The notes under the pieces were generated by a model that saw only the letters and a list, made by a program, of their open reading frames with translations, searched no databases and was not told where the DNA came from. A stretch of 64,000 nucleotides of DNA from contig JAJFFE010000269.1 of the NCBI GenBank assembly GCA_021776775.1, positions 1-64,000 of the forward strand, read 5' to 3'. Of this stretch, positions 15,885-26,350 are shown one piece after another (position 1 is the stretch's first letter; every line of letters starts with the position of its first letter). This DNA is from Planctomycetota bacterium. Its GTDB lineage: Bacteria > Planctomycetota > UBA8108 > UBA1146 > JAJFFE01. Position numbers and translations under genes: made by a program.

Positions 15885-18736
15885 CTCGCGCCGGTCGGTT
15901 GACCAGTGCGCTCGGCCGCGGCCTGAAGTTGCCCTCGTGTCTCGATCAACGTGCGATTCATCGGAGTCGACTTCGCAGCGCCCGCCGCATCCACGTAGAT
16001 GGACAGTGACGCCTCTCCCGTTCCGACGAGTCGCTGACGGAGCGCGCCACGGACCTCTTCAAGAGTGAGCATCTCGACCGCCTTGGCCACTTGCTCTCGG
16101 TAACCGATCTTGCCCTCGAGATTCACGCCTTCGAACAGCAGCCGATCGACGCTCTCCGCCATGTCTTTGTCTTCTTGTCGAAGCTCACCCACGATTGCGG
16201 CCTTCATGCCAGCAAACGTTTCAGCCTCGACAGTATCGAGGTCGTCCACGGCTGCTTCGATGTAGGTCTCGGCTCGAGTCGCGCAATCGACAGCCGAGTG
16301 AGTTCCCGACTGAATCAAGAACCACAGACCGAGTCGCTCGTAGGAGGTCATCGCCGAACTCGAGACGATGTAGCCAAGCTGCTGCTTGGTTCGCATTTCT
16401 GCGTAGAAGCCGGTTTGCAGAAGCGCATCGGCCGCGCGCACCACCGCTTCGGTTTGCGCGTCGCGTGGACCGAACTGCACGTACTTTATCCACGCATTGT
16501 TGTTGGACTTCGAAGAGATGACGCGCGCGAAAAGTTGTCCCGGCTCGATCTTGACCGTTTGCACTTCGGGCACTCGATCGGCGGGAAGAAACTCGTCGCA
16601 CAACGTAGCCAGCATGCCACGGATCGCTAACTCGACGGATTCTTCGGACAAGTTCCCGTAGGCGGCGCCTTCGACCGCGAGAGAGCTCAACAGACGACGA
16701 CCGAACTGCTCGACCTCCGCCTGCTCGACGGATTCGACCAACGGGCGGTAGAGCGATTGGTGAACTCCGGGGTAACGACCGAGCAATCCCAACTCGTAGA
16801 ACGCCAACGTGTACGCTTGGCTGAAGTCGAAGTTGCCGAGATCTCGAACGACCTCCGAGCGCAGAACGGCAAACGTCTCAGGATCGACCCGGCCTTCGAC
16901 GACTCGCTTCGCGGCCGCCTGCAAGAGATCGGTCAACCGCTGAGAGTAGCCTTCGACGACCAATCGTATCCCGCTGCCTTCGTCGGCGATCGACACGTCA
17001 AGCCCCGCCTCGATCGCCGGATACTTCCACTCGTTCATGGACTCCGCGACGCATCGCACGAACAACTTCGTCAACAAGCGATTGCGGGGAGAAGCGCTGA
17101 TCAGATCGCTGGCGAGCAAGACCGACATGCGCGCTTTCGGAAGCAAGAACTTGGCGTCCTTCTGGAACCAAAACTCACCCGGAACATCTTCTAAGATGGA
17201 AACCGGCTCGGTCGAGATCCCGTCGACGAGGAGCTGCACGTTGTCGGGGATGTAAGGATTGGGCAGTGGATACGCGAGAGCAGCGTGAATGTCGGCATCG
17301 CGCCAGCGAGCGAGGCGATCCTTCGCAATCCGGGACACCGAGAACTCCGTCCCGTACGCAGGCTCTTCGCGATCCGTCTTCACGTCCGGAGCGACCAAAG
17401 TGACTCGCATGACATCAGGACGGAGATAGCCGAGGTAACGATTGAATCCTCGCGGATCGTATCTCGGAATGAGATGGAGTCGCCGCTCCGCCGCTGACGC
17501 GGGGCTCTGCTGCATGAACGCCGCAAACCGAGAGCTCGCGTCCGTGCCTTCCGCGTTCGGCCGGAAGTAGTAGTCGAGCTCCGCCATCGTTCGTTTCTCG
17601 GCGAAGTAGTACTCTTGCAGGCCGCGCTTACGCAGCATCCGGCAGTGCGAGAAGAACAACTCGATCACACGATCGATATCGGCCCGCCCTTTCTTCGTCA
17701 ACCCGATGGTCACGTTGAAGTAGGCGGCGTATGTCTCGGAACGGGCGCCCGAAGAAAGACTGAGTGCCAGACTCTCCTTCTTGAGCTGAGACAAGAGAGA
17801 TCCGGGTCCTTCGTCCCCGATGAGCGCTCCCAACAACCGGTGAGGCTTTGTCTCGTACAGGTTGTGGGTGGTCGGTGTCGCAAAGCTCAGTTCCAAGATC
17901 AACGAATCCGAAAGCGGCTTGATCTCGATGAGCTGTGGAAGTTGCGCAGGATCGAACACGTCACCTGGGTAGATGATCGGGGCGCGGTCGGTAGTTCGAA
18001 TGGGCGAGAACTTGTCTCGCACCCAACCCTCGACCTCGTCGAGAGGACGTGCCGACAGGATGCAGAGCTTCATGACGTTGGCAGAGTAGTACTGCTCGTA
18101 GAACGAGGTCAGGACCTCGCGCGTCACGTTACTCAACGTCTTCAAGGTTCCGGTCGAGAACTTCTGTCGAGGGTGGCCGTCTCGATGAAGCGAACGCTTG
18201 ACCATGCGAGCTCTCCAAAAATCATCTTGGAGATTCTTCTGATGCTCGGAGTTCACGGCGTTCATCTCGCGCTCGACGAACTCTGGTGTGAACAATGGCG
18301 CGACAAAGAACTGCGCGAATCGATCGAGCGCGCCCTCGAACGCGCCGTGGCTGACTTCGAAGTGATAGTTCGTGTTCTCGGCAGCGGTGTAGGCGTTCGA
18401 ATACCCTTGGTTCTGCTCGAGGAACTGCTTGTACTCCTCGACGTCGGGATACTTCTCGGTACCCAAGAACAGCATGTGCTCGAGAAAGTGCGCGAGTCCG
18501 AGATGCTCCCACGGATCTTCGAGCGACCCTACCGCGACATCGAGGGCAGCCGTCGACTTCTGCGCCTTCGGATCATGAATGAGCCAAACGTCGAGTCCAT
18601 TGTCCAGCGTGATCGTTCGTGACACGCGATCGTTCCCGGGGCGCGACTGCTCGAGATTGACGATCGGTGAATGAGGGACTGTCGAGCAGCCAACGAGAAG
18701 AACGACCGCTGCTGCAATCCAGATCGAGCGTGGCAT
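15872..18736 (-). CDS. M16-family zinc metallopeptidase, predicted lipoprotein
   Basis: The ATG at 18736 is preceded by AAGGA and followed by a lipoprotein signal with lipobox LVGC (Cys17, then Ser), giving 954 residues. The inverted zinc motif HFLEH (His83, Glu86, His87) and the distal ligand Glu164 (NSEHQ) mark the catalytic N-terminal domain, as in pitrilysin and insulysin. The length fits the single-chain four-domain form, with degenerate later domains. It probably degrades peptides in the periplasm and is anchored to a membrane. It converges on trmL with a 13-base overlap and lies downstream of the metK terminator, so it has its own promoter. Confidence 0.93.
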   Translation of the reverse strand: MPRSIWIAAAVVLLVGCSTVPHSPIVNLEQSRPGNDRVSRTITLDNGLDVWLIHDPKAQKSTAALDVAVGSLEDPWEHLGLAHFLEHMLFLGTEKYPDVEEYKQFLEQNQGYSNAYTAAENTNYHFEVSHGAFEGALDRFAQFFVAPLFTPEFVEREMNAVNSEHQKNLQDDFWRARMVKRSLHRDGHPRQKFSTGTLKTLSNVTREVLTSFYEQYYSANVMKLCILSARPLDEVEGWVRDKFSPIRTTDRAPIIYPGDVFDPAQLPQLIEIKPLSDSLILELSFATPTTHNLYETKPHRLLGALIGDEGPGSLLSQLKKESLALSLSSGARSETYAAYFNVTIGLTKKGRADIDRVIELFFSHCRMLRKRGLQEYYFAEKRTMAELDYYFRPNAEGTDASSRFAAFMQQSPASAAERRLHLIPRYDPRGFNRYLGYLRPDVMRVTLVAPDVKTDREEPAYGTEFSVSRIAKDRLARWRDADIHAALAYPLPNPYIPDNVQLLVDGISTEPVSILEDVPGEFWFQKDAKFLLPKARMSVLLASDLISASPRNRLLTKLFVRCVAESMNEWKYPAIEAGLDVSIADEGSGIRLVVEGYSQRLTDLLQAAAKRVVEGRVDPETFAVLRSEVVRDLGNFDFSQAYTLAFYELGLLGRYPGVHQSLYRPLVESVEQAEVEQFGRRLLSSLAVEGAAYGNLSEESVELAIRGMLATLCDEFLPADRVPEVQTVKIEPGQLFARVISSKSNNNAWIKYVQFGPRDAQTEAVVRAADALLQTGFYAEMRTKQQLGYIVSSSAMTSYERLGLWFLIQSGTHSAVDCATRAETYIEAAVDDLDTVEAETFAGMKAAIVGELRQEDKDMAESVDRLLFEGVNLEGKIGYREQVAKAVEMLTLEEVRGALRQRLVGTGEASLSIYVDAAGAAKSTPMNRTLIETRGQLQAAAERTGQPTGASQRN

Positions 18737-18810
18737 TATTTGATCCTTGGTAGAAGACACGAAGGGTGGCGACTTGGAACGCAAAGGGTGACGACAGGCG
18801 CTGCCATCGA

Positions 18811-18847
18811 CAAGGGCCCGAGCGGAGAAACTCCGAACGGGCCCTTG
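18811..18847 (-). terminator. Hairpin terminator after metK
   Basis: CAAGGGCCCG (18811-18820) pairs with CGGGCCCTTG (18838-18847), and an inner CGGAG/CTCCG adds to the stem. The T-run beyond it is weak. It sits between the metK stop at 18874 and the next minus-strand start at 18736. Confidence 0.75.
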
Positions 18848-18873
18848 TTGACGTACGACGTGAGTCTGAACGA

Positions 18874-20031
18874 CTACTGCAGTCGCCCGGCCGCGTCGGT
18901 CGACTCCCAGGTGAAATCGGGCAGTTCACGACCAAAGTGCCCGTGACGGGCGGTCTCTTTGTAGATCGGGCGCTTGAGGTCGAGATACTCGATGAGCCCC
19001 TTCGGCTTCAGCTCGAAGTTCTTACGTACGATTTGCTCGATCTCTGCCTCGGGTAGCGTGCCGGTCCCAAACGTCTCGACCAACACGGAAGTCGGCTCTG
19101 CCACTCCGATGGCGTAGGAGAGCTGCACCTCGCAACGCTTCGCCAGGCCAGCCTTGACGACGTTCTTCGCCACGTGACGCGCCATGTAAGCCGCCGAGCG
19201 GTCGACCTTCGATGGGTCCTTACCGCTGAAGGCTCCCCCGCCGTGACGTCCGTGCCCCCCGTAGGTGTCGACGATGATCTTCCGTCCGGTCAGACCACAG
19301 TCGCCGTACGGACCGCCGATAACGAAACGGCCGGTCGGGTTTATCAGGTATTTCGTGTCGTCGTCGAGGAGGTTGGCCGGGACGACCGACGCGATAACCT
19401 TGTTGCGAATGTCCTCGTGGATCTGCTCCTGGGTGACATCCTCGGAGTGCTGAGTCGACAAGACCACGGTGTCGACCCTAGCCGGAACGCCGTCGATGTA
19501 CTCGATGCTGACCTGGCTCTTCGCGTCGGGTCGAAGGTAGGAGAGCTCACCCGAGCTGCGGAGCTCCGCGTGCTTCGCAACAAGTTGATGGGACAGCGCA
19601 ATCGATAGTGGCATGAGTTCCGGCGACTCGTCACATGCGTAGCCGAACATCAACCCTTGATCACCAGCGCCTTGCTCCTCGAACGCGCCGTCACCCTCGT
19701 TGACACCCATGGCGATATCGGGCGACTGACGATCGAGTGCGATCTGCACCGAACAGGTAAGACTGTCGAAGCCCATGGCGGCGTCGGTATAGCCGATGTC
19801 TGCGACCGTCTTGCGAGCGATGTCAGCCAGCTGAGGCCGGCCCTCGCTGGTGACCTCGCCGGCGAGAAGAACCAAGCCGGTGGTCACAAGGGTTTCGCAC
19901 GCCACGCGACTATGCGGGTCTTCTGCGAGGAACGCATCGAGGACAGCGTCGGAAATTTGATCCGCGACCTTGTCCGGATGCCCCATGGACACCGACTCTG
20001 ACGTGAAGAGAAATCGCTCGCGGGACGACAT
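18874..20031 (-). CDS. metK: S-adenosylmethionine synthetase
   Basis: This 385-residue protein is of normal family length. It has the ATP-binding GHPDK (17-21), the hallmark [12 protein letters not shown], and the phosphate-binding loop [19 protein letters not shown]. It makes S-adenosylmethionine from methionine and ATP with hydrolysis of the triphosphate. The start has AAGGAG eleven bases upstream. A 215-base gap separates it from waaA; I did not recognise a SAM riboswitch in that leader. A strong hairpin follows the gene. Confidence 0.98.
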   Translation of the reverse strand: MSSRERFLFTSESVSMGHPDKVADQISDAVLDAFLAEDPHSRVACETLVTTGLVLLAGEVTSEGRPQLADIARKTVADIGYTDAAMGFDSLTCSVQIALDRQSPDIAMGVNEGDGAFEEQGAGDQGLMFGYACDESPELMPLSIALSHQLVAKHAELRSSGELSYLRPDAKSQVSIEYIDGVPARVDTVVLSTQHSEDVTQEQIHEDIRNKVIASVVPANLLDDDTKYLINPTGRFVIGGPYGDCGLTGRKIIVDTYGGHGRHGGGAFSGKDPSKVDRSAAYMARHVAKNVVKAGLAKRCEVQLSYAIGVAEPTSVLVETFGTGTLPEAEIEQIVRKNFELKPKGLIEYLDLKRPIYKETARHGHFGRELPDFTWESTDAAGRLQ

Positions 20032-20246
20032 GCCCGACTCCTTATTGCCTTGCGCATCTGCTGTCGAACCGCCGAGTCACGCGTTGATCGCATGACCGAT
20101 AGACGGGATTCGAAGACTGCGGAATGCGCCTCGTCTATTGTTGAACTTCGACTCACCGGACACCGGCAAAGTCATCCTGTTGGGCGGGAGACACGCATTG
20201 GCGACAATGGTCCCCAAAAACGATCGCGAGGATCCTACCGATATGG

Positions 20247-21521
20247 CTACTCCGCGTCGAGTCGTTCGAGCATTCGCCTGGCGGCTCCTCGGTGCTCCGC
20301 GAGGATCTCGAAACCTCGATCGATTCGAGCGACGCGATCGGCGTCTTCCGCCAACAGAACTCTGACCCGCTCGGTCAACGAAGCCACGTCGTCAACCTGA
20401 ACGGAAGCCCCACCTTCCGTAAACAGAAGCCGCTCTGCCGCGAAGTTGTCGAGGTGCGGCCCGTGGACGGTTGGAGTGCCGGCGGCAATCGGTTCGAGAA
20501 TGTTGTGCCCCCCGATCGGGACCAAACTACCGCCGACAAAGGCGACATCTGCGAGGGCGTACAGGGTCGCCAACTCACCGACGGTATCCACGACGATCAC
20601 CTCGGCGGGCCTCCGGTCGCTGTAGCTAGCGACACTCCATCCGCGGGCGCGCACCAACTCGAGCACCTCAGGCGCCCGTTCGACGTGGCGCGGAGCGAGC
20701 ACGAGACCCAGTCCATCGAACTGGTCGCGGAGCGCCTCGTGGGCGACGAGCACGCTCGCCTCCTCGCCGGCGTGGGTACTGCCCGCGATCCACCACCGGC
20801 CGCCAAGCCTCGGACTGAAGCGGTCGCAGATGGACTCACGAACCGCAGCGCGATCCTCGATCACAGGACGGTCGAACTTGAGGTTCCCGAGGACCTCGAC
20901 CCGATCTTCCGGCACCCCGAGTTGTCGGAGCCGCTCGGCGTAGACCTCGGTTTGCACGAGGAATCGATCGATCCGACGCAAGAACGGACGGAACAGAGCG
21001 GCCACTCGACGCATGCGACGAAAACCGCGGTCGGAGACTCGGCCGTTGGCGACAACGAGCGGGACGCCTTTCGACGACGTGACCAAGACGTGGTTCGGCC
21101 AGATCTCGAGTTCCATCAGGAGGACGAGATCGGGAGCGATCGTGCGGAGAGTCCGTCGAATGACGAAGGAAAGATCGATAGGAAAGTAGAAGACTCGATC
21201 CGCGCCGTAGCGACGATTCGCCACTTCTCGAGCCGACGCGGTTGTGGTCGAGACGACAACGTCGTAACGATCGTCCGACTGCAGCAGCTGGAGCAACGGT
21301 CCCGCCGCTTCGAGCTCTCCTACGCTAACCGCGTGAACCCAAATCCGACGACATCCCGGAGTTGGCTGCACCACGTGTGTGACGCGGCCAAAGCGCTCCG
21401 CTAGTGAGCCAACCCCACGTCGCCGAATCACGACTAGCACGAAGAGATAGCCGAGGAGAAACGGCGACAGGACGAGCAAATACACTCCGTCGAGGAACAG
21501 GCTCGCCAGTCCTGGTCTCAT
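20247..21521 (-). CDS. waaA: 3-deoxy-D-manno-octulosonic acid (Kdo) transferase
   Basis: This 424-residue protein has an N-terminal membrane anchor (about residues 10-32) and then a two-domain GT-B glycosyltransferase. The catalytic-base region WVHAVSVGELEAAGPLL carries Glu69, LMELEIWPNHV follows, and the C-terminal nucleotide site GGSLVPIGGHNILEPIAAG is present. WaaA transfers Kdo from CMP-Kdo to lipid A precursor at the inner membrane, so the cell probably makes LPS. The start codon follows the secA stop with no intervening base, so the two are co-translated. This differs from the usual lipid A gene context. Confidence 0.95.
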   Translation of the reverse strand: MRPGLASLFLDGVYLLVLSPFLLGYLFVLVVIRRRGVGSLAERFGRVTHVVQPTPGCRRIWVHAVSVGELEAAGPLLQLLQSDDRYDVVVSTTTASAREVANRRYGADRVFYFPIDLSFVIRRTLRTIAPDLVLLMELEIWPNHVLVTSSKGVPLVVANGRVSDRGFRRMRRVAALFRPFLRRIDRFLVQTEVYAERLRQLGVPEDRVEVLGNLKFDRPVIEDRAAVRESICDRFSPRLGGRWWIAGSTHAGEEASVLVAHEALRDQFDGLGLVLAPRHVERAPEVLELVRARGWSVASYSDRRPAEVIVVDTVGELATLYALADVAFVGGSLVPIGGHNILEPIAAGTPTVHGPHLDNFAAERLLFTEGGASVQVDDVASLTERVRVLLAEDADRVARIDRGFEILAEHRGAARRMLERLDAE

Positions 21522-24161
21522 TCACGCCGCTCCGGAGGCGCCACAGCACTTCTTGTACTTCTTGCCGCTTCCACACGTGCACGGATCGTTGCGCCCGATC
21601 TTGTCCTCGGCATTCACGATCGGCTTCAACGGCTCGGGAGCCTGTCGAGTCTGGGACCCTTGAATCCCCTGCTGCATGCGGGCTTTGTGTTCTTCGTGAG
21701 CGTGTTGGAGTTGCGCGCTGGTCACGCCTCCGTCCCACTTTTGCTCGAGTTGCTTTTCAGTCTCGCGCTCTTGGTCTTCGTTCATGCGCAGCTGAACGCG
21801 GGGAACAAGCGCGGACGTGTCCTCTTTCAAAGCTTGCAGCATCATCGAGAACATTTGATAGCCCTCGCGCTTGTACTCGAGCTTCGGATCGAGCTGGCCC
21901 ATGCTCCGCATGCCGATTCCGGCGCGTAGCTGGTCCATTGCGTGAAGGTGATCTTTCCACTTCTCGTCGATCGTGGTCAGCAAGATGAAGTGGAGCAGGC
22001 GCTCGAACACTTCTTCACCAGCAAGCTTGGCCTTCTCGTCGATGACCTTGCCGTACACGTCGAGGATTTGCTCGTTGATCTCTTCGGCATTTCGCGCGCT
22101 GGCAAACTGCGAGTCGTCGGTTTCGATACCGTACTTGTCACGCAGCCAGCTGCCGAGCTCCGCCAACCCCTCGGTACCCTCGCGGTCGAAGACTATGTCT
22201 TCGGCGACTCGGTAACCGGTAATCTCGGCCATGAACTCGAGCATGAGATCGCGAAGATCGATGTCTCGCAAAATGCGATCGCGCAGCTCGTACACCAGTT
22301 TGCGCTGCTCGTTCATGACGCCGTCGTACTCGAGCAAGTTCTTGCGGATCTCGAAGTTCCGCGCTTCGACTTTTTTCTGCGCCCGCTGGATCGCCTTCGT
22401 CACCATAGGGTGCGTAATGTCGACGCCGTCGGTCATGCCGAATCGCTTGAGGAGTCCCGAGATCCGTTCCGAAGCGAAGATCCGCATGAGGTCATCTTCG
22501 AGCGACAGGAAGAACTGCGACGTTCCGGGATCACCTTGACGACCACAACGGCCGCGCAGCTGATTGTCGATTCGTCGTGACTCATGACGCTCACAACCGA
22601 GAACGAACAGTCCGCCCTGCTCGACGACCCCGTCGCCGAGCACGATGTCCGTGCCTCGACCTGCCATGTTCGTTGCGATGGTCACGGCGCCGGGCTGGCC
22701 GGCGTTGGCGATGATCTCGGCTTCTTTTTCGTGATACTTGGCGTTCAGTACCGAGTGCTTCACCCCGCGACGATTGAGCATTCCGGAGAGAAGCTCCGAG
22801 TCCTCGATGGTAATCGTACCCACGAGAATTGGACGCTTCTCGGCGTTGATCTCACCGACGCGGTCGGCGATCGCTTTCCACTTCTCGGATTTCGTGCGGT
22901 AGACGACATCGGCAGCGCTCGCTCGACGCATCTCGCGGTTCGTGGGAATCTCCACGACCCCCAACCCGTAGATCTGCGCAAACTCGGCCGCCTCGGTCAT
23001 GGCGGTTCCGGTCATGCCGCCGATCTTGTTGTAGAGCCGGAAGAAGTTCTGGAAGGTGATCGTCGCTAGGGTTTGGTTCTCCTGCTTGATCTTCAGGCCC
23101 TCTTTGGCCTCGACCGCTTGGTGCAACCCGTCCGACCAGCGCCGCCCGTCCATCAGTCGTCCGGTGAACTCGTCGACGATGATGATGTCACCGTCCTTGG
23201 AGACGTAATGAACGTCCTTCTTGTGAAGGTGATGAGCGCGCAACGCCTGCTCGATGTGGTGCGGCCACGTCATGTTGGCTGGCGAGTAGAACGAATCGAC
23301 ACCGACAAGCTTCTCAGCTTTGTCGATGCCATCTTCGGTGAGTAGGACCGAGTTGTCCTTCTCTTTGACTTCGAAGTCGGTATCGATCTCGAGCTGTCTG
23401 ACGACCGCGTCAGCCTTGTAGTACTTGTCTGTCGTGTGCTCAGCGGGGCCCGAGATAATGAGCGGCGTTCGCGCCTCATCGACCAAGATCGAGTCGACCT
23501 CATCGACGATGGCGAAGGCGTGGTGCTTCTGGCACTGATCGCCGGGGCGGACCTTCATGTTGTCGCGTAGGTAGTCGAAACCGAACTCGTTGTTGGTGCC
23601 GTACGTGACATCCTTGGAGTACTCGGCGATACGCTCGTCAGACTCCATGTTGCTTTGAATGGCACCGACCGTCATGCCGAGCCCCTCGAACACCGGAGTC
23701 ATCCACAACGCGTCGCGGCGAGCGAGGTAGTCGTTGACGGTGACGACGTGAACGCCCTTGCCGGTCAAGGCGTTGAGGTAGGCCGGCAGAGTAGCGACGA
23801 GGGTCTTACCCTCTCCCGTCGTCATCTCGGCAATCGACCCGTTGTGGAGAACGATCCCACCGATCATCTGGACGTCGAAGTGACGCATGGCAACGCCGGT
23901 CGCGGTCTTCAGGAACCGACGCGACGACTCTCGGACGCAGGCGAACGCCTCCGGCAGCAGGCGGTCGAGGCTCTCACCTGCCTCATGACGTTGGCGAAAC
24001 TCGACCGTCTTCTCGCGCAGTTGATCGTCGGACAGTGCCTCGATCGACGGCTCGAGAGCATTGATCTGCTCGACCTTCGACCACATCGGTTTCAAGACGC
24101 GCTCGTTGGACGAACCAAACCACTTCGTCAGCGAGGCGTTGATCTTCGTCATTAGGCTCAT
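21522..24161 (-). CDS. secA: Preprotein translocase ATPase SecA
   Basis: This 879-residue protein has the Walker A motif TGEGKT (115-120), a DEAD-type Walker B (IVDEVDSILVDEA), the preprotein crosslinking region, and the second nucleotide domain with NMAGRGTDIVLG and RRIDNQLRGRCGRQGDPG. A C-terminal zinc motif ends it (KIGRNDPCTCGSGKKYKKCC). SecA drives proteins with signal peptides through SecYEG, the likely route for the many exported proteins in this window. The family's large insertions are absent. The start could be Met1 or Met4 (MSLMTKINA). It lies 162 bases after pyrD and abuts waaA. Confidence 0.98.
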   Translation of the reverse strand: MSLMTKINASLTKWFGSSNERVLKPMWSKVEQINALEPSIEALSDDQLREKTVEFRQRHEAGESLDRLLPEAFACVRESSRRFLKTATGVAMRHFDVQMIGGIVLHNGSIAEMTTGEGKTLVATLPAYLNALTGKGVHVVTVNDYLARRDALWMTPVFEGLGMTVGAIQSNMESDERIAEYSKDVTYGTNNEFGFDYLRDNMKVRPGDQCQKHHAFAIVDEVDSILVDEARTPLIISGPAEHTTDKYYKADAVVRQLEIDTDFEVKEKDNSVLLTEDGIDKAEKLVGVDSFYSPANMTWPHHIEQALRAHHLHKKDVHYVSKDGDIIIVDEFTGRLMDGRRWSDGLHQAVEAKEGLKIKQENQTLATITFQNFFRLYNKIGGMTGTAMTEAAEFAQIYGLGVVEIPTNREMRRASAADVVYRTKSEKWKAIADRVGEINAEKRPILVGTITIEDSELLSGMLNRRGVKHSVLNAKYHEKEAEIIANAGQPGAVTIATNMAGRGTDIVLGDGVVEQGGLFVLGCERHESRRIDNQLRGRCGRQGDPGTSQFFLSLEDDLMRIFASERISGLLKRFGMTDGVDITHPMVTKAIQRAQKKVEARNFEIRKNLLEYDGVMNEQRKLVYELRDRILRDIDLRDLMLEFMAEITGYRVAEDIVFDREGTEGLAELGSWLRDKYGIETDDSQFASARNAEEINEQILDVYGKVIDEKAKLAGEEVFERLLHFILLTTIDEKWKDHLHAMDQLRAGIGMRSMGQLDPKLEYKREGYQMFSMMLQALKEDTSALVPRVQLRMNEDQERETEKQLEQKWDGGVTSAQLQHAHEEHKARMQQGIQGSQTRQAPEPLKPIVNAEDKIGRNDPCTCGSGKKYKKCCGASGAA

Positions 24162-24323
24162 GGGGATACTCTAAGGTCTCGCAGTCGTTCGTCGGTCTCC
24201 GACAAGTTGGCAGGCTTGCCGCCCCCGAGTGGGACGGTCACGTCAATGTGACAGTGTAACTGGTCTCTCGGCCAGCGAGATCCCCATAACGGCAAAAGAC
24301 ACACCACATTCCGAAGACACCAG

Positions 24324-25295
24324 CTAGCCCGCAGCCTCGAAGGTGCCGACCAAGTCCGAGAGCCGTTCGAGGCCCTCGTCGTGGGCCAAGTCTCGGATCT
24401 CGTCGAGCCAACGGGTCAAACACGCGGGATCCCGAAACAGGTGGGTCCCGACCTGGACTGTCGAGGCGCCGACGACGAGGAACTCGAGCACGTGCTCCGG
24501 CCGGGTGATGCCGCCGATGCCACAAATCGGAACACTCACCGCCTGGCTTGCTTGCCAGACCATTCGTAGTGCGACCGGTCGAATCGCCGGGCCCGAGAGC
24601 CCGCCGGTCGCACGACCGAGTCGCGAACCTCGCTTGCGCCAGTCCACGGACATGCCGACCAGGGTGTTGATCACAGAAATACAGTCAGCGCCGCCCTCTT
24701 CGGCGGCCACAGCCTGCTCTCCGATGTCGGTCACGTTCGGCGTCAACTTCGCGATGATCGGCAGTTTTGTCTCTGCTCGAACCGCCGCCACCAACGCCCG
24801 AGTCGCCTCCGGATCGAGCCCGAACTGGAGTCCCTCATTAACGTTCGGACAGGAGATATTGAGCTCGAAGCCGGCGACGGCCGGCTCGACATCGAGCACT
24901 CGCGTCAGCTCGACGTAGTCTTCGAGGGTGCGGCCGACCGTGTTGACGATGACCGGAACCCCGTACTGCGCCATGCGCGGCAGATAGCTTTCGACGAACG
25001 CGTCCAAGCCGGGGTTCTGGAGTCCGATCGAGTTCAACATTCCGGCCGGGGTCTCGATCGTTCGCGGCGGCGGATTCCCCGTGCGGCGCTCACGAGAGAT
25101 ACTCTTGCCGATGATCGCGGAGAAGACCGCCGGATCGACGAACGGCTCGAACTCCTCCCCGTAGCCGAACGTGCCCGACGCGGGCATGATCGGATGCGCC
25201 AGGCGCAGCGGGCCGCCCGGCGACGGGATCTCGGTCGACAGGTCGACGCGGCTTGCGGCGACCGGGGTTCCTGACTCTGATTGCAGACTCGTCAC
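24324..25295 (-). CDS. pyrD: Dihydroorotate dehydrogenase (class 1B-like)
   Basis: The GTG at 25295 was chosen because AAAGG lies just upstream; the frame beyond it has no family similarity. The 323-residue TIM barrel has the FMN and orotate motifs ELNISCPNVNEG and GLSGPAIRP, and the C-terminal phosphate site GIGGI...GASTVQVGT. The position of the catalytic Cys (NISCPN) points to class 1B, which normally pairs with a PyrK electron-transfer subunit; no pyrK is in the window. It performs the oxidation step of pyrimidine synthesis. It is divergent from the xer gene, with the two starts about 63 bases apart. Confidence 0.95.
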   Translation of the reverse strand: MTSLQSESGTPVAASRVDLSTEIPSPGGPLRLAHPIMPASGTFGYGEEFEPFVDPAVFSAIIGKSISRERRTGNPPPRTIETPAGMLNSIGLQNPGLDAFVESYLPRMAQYGVPVIVNTVGRTLEDYVELTRVLDVEPAVAGFELNISCPNVNEGLQFGLDPEATRALVAAVRAETKLPIIAKLTPNVTDIGEQAVAAEEGGADCISVINTLVGMSVDWRKRGSRLGRATGGLSGPAIRPVALRMVWQASQAVSVPICGIGGITRPEHVLEFLVVGASTVQVGTHLFRDPACLTRWLDEIRDLAHDEGLERLSDLVGTFEAAG

Positions 25296-25358
25296 GGCTG
25301 GACCTTTCCACTCGTGCGCACTATAGCGGTTTTGCCAGCGACTCGCGTCGGGAGCTCG

Positions 25359-26276
25359 ATGAACGATCCGTCGAAACCAAACGTCGACCAACTCGAGGAT
25401 AACTTCTTAGACTATCTACGCTTTGAATGCGGACTCGCGCGCAACACGATCGACGCATATCGCCAGGACCTGGTTCTGTTTCGAGAGTTCTGCGCCGAAA
25501 TCGAGGTCGAATACCCGGGGGACGTCGATCGCCGAACGATCGTGCTGTTCTTGGGTTGGTGCCGAGACCGAGGACAGGCGACCTCGAGCTTGCGTCGGCA
25601 TCTTTCGGCGGTTCGCGGGTTCTATCGATTTCTCGGAACGATCGAGGTGACCGACTCCGACCCCGCCTCAGAAGTCCTGTTCGCCAAGGACTGGCAGCGT
25701 CTTCCCCACATCCTCAACCCAACTCAAGTCGAGGCACTGCTCCACGCTCCGGATGAGTTCGGGACCACGACTCGGGTTCGTGATCGCGCGATCCTCGAGC
25801 TGCTCTACTCGGCTGGCGTACGAGTCTCGGAACTGTGTGGGCTCGAACTGAGCCGGATCTTCACCGAAGAGCGCTACCTACGAGTTCGCGGAAAAGGGGA
25901 CAAAGAGAGAATCATTCCGGTGGCCGAACGATCACTCGAGTGGATATCGCGGTACCGCACCGGTGAGCGACAGGTCGTCTGCGACCGGGCCAAGATCAAC
26001 CCGTCGATCGTGTTCTTGTCTGTGCGGGGACGGACTCTCGGACGAGAGACCGTTTTCCGAACCGTCAAGAAGTACGCGGCCGCCGCGGGGCTCCCGCCGA
26101 TCTCCCCGCACACGTTGCGACACAGCTACGCAACCCACCTGCTCGGAGGAGGCGCGGGGCTGCGCGAAGTGCAGGAACTACTGGGGCACGCCGACATACG
26201 CACCACGGAAATCTATACGCACGTCGATCGCGAACGAGTGCGGCAGGTCCACCGAGACTGCCATCCCAGGCCGTAA
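25359..26276 (+). CDS. XerC/XerD-type tyrosine recombinase
   Basis: Starting at the ATG at 25359 (GGGAG upstream) gives 305 residues, the normal length for chromosomal Xer proteins. An N-terminal SAM-like core-binding domain is followed by the catalytic domain with the full residue set: Arg155 (GVRVSEL), Lys179 (GKGDKER), His251 and Arg254 (HTLRHSYATHLL), His277 (LGHADIRTTEIYTH) and Tyr286. It probably resolves chromosome dimers at dif with a partner recombinase. There are no flanking repeats or phage genes, so it is not an element integrase by context. XerC and XerD cannot be told apart here. Confidence 0.93.
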   Translation: MNDPSKPNVDQLEDNFLDYLRFECGLARNTIDAYRQDLVLFREFCAEIEVEYPGDVDRRTIVLFLGWCRDRGQATSSLRRHLSAVRGFYRFLGTIEVTDSDPASEVLFAKDWQRLPHILNPTQVEALLHAPDEFGTTTRVRDRAILELLYSAGVRVSELCGLELSRIFTEERYLRVRGKGDKERIIPVAERSLEWISRYRTGERQVVCDRAKINPSIVFLSVRGRTLGRETVFRTVKKYAAAAGLPPISPHTLRHSYATHLLGGGAGLREVQELLGHADIRTTEIYTHVDRERVRQVHRDCHPRP

Positions 26277-26350
26277 GATGATCGGTGGGGCGAGGCGCGC
26301 GTTAGAGCCCGTTTGGGCGCGGAACGAGTTCGCTTGATGAATGATTCGGG

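Noticed and set aside
20105-20120. TTCGAATCCCG on the minus strand, resembling a tRNA T-loop
   Set aside because: There is no acceptor, D-arm or anticodon arm pairing around it.
20032-20246. Possible SAM riboswitch in the metK leader
   Set aside because: I could not find the conserved core of any SAM riboswitch class. A covariance search would be needed to settle it.
25359-26276. Tyrosine recombinase as sign of an integrated element
   Set aside because: It has normal Xer length and full catalytic residues, with housekeeping neighbours, no flanking repeats and no phage or transposon genes.
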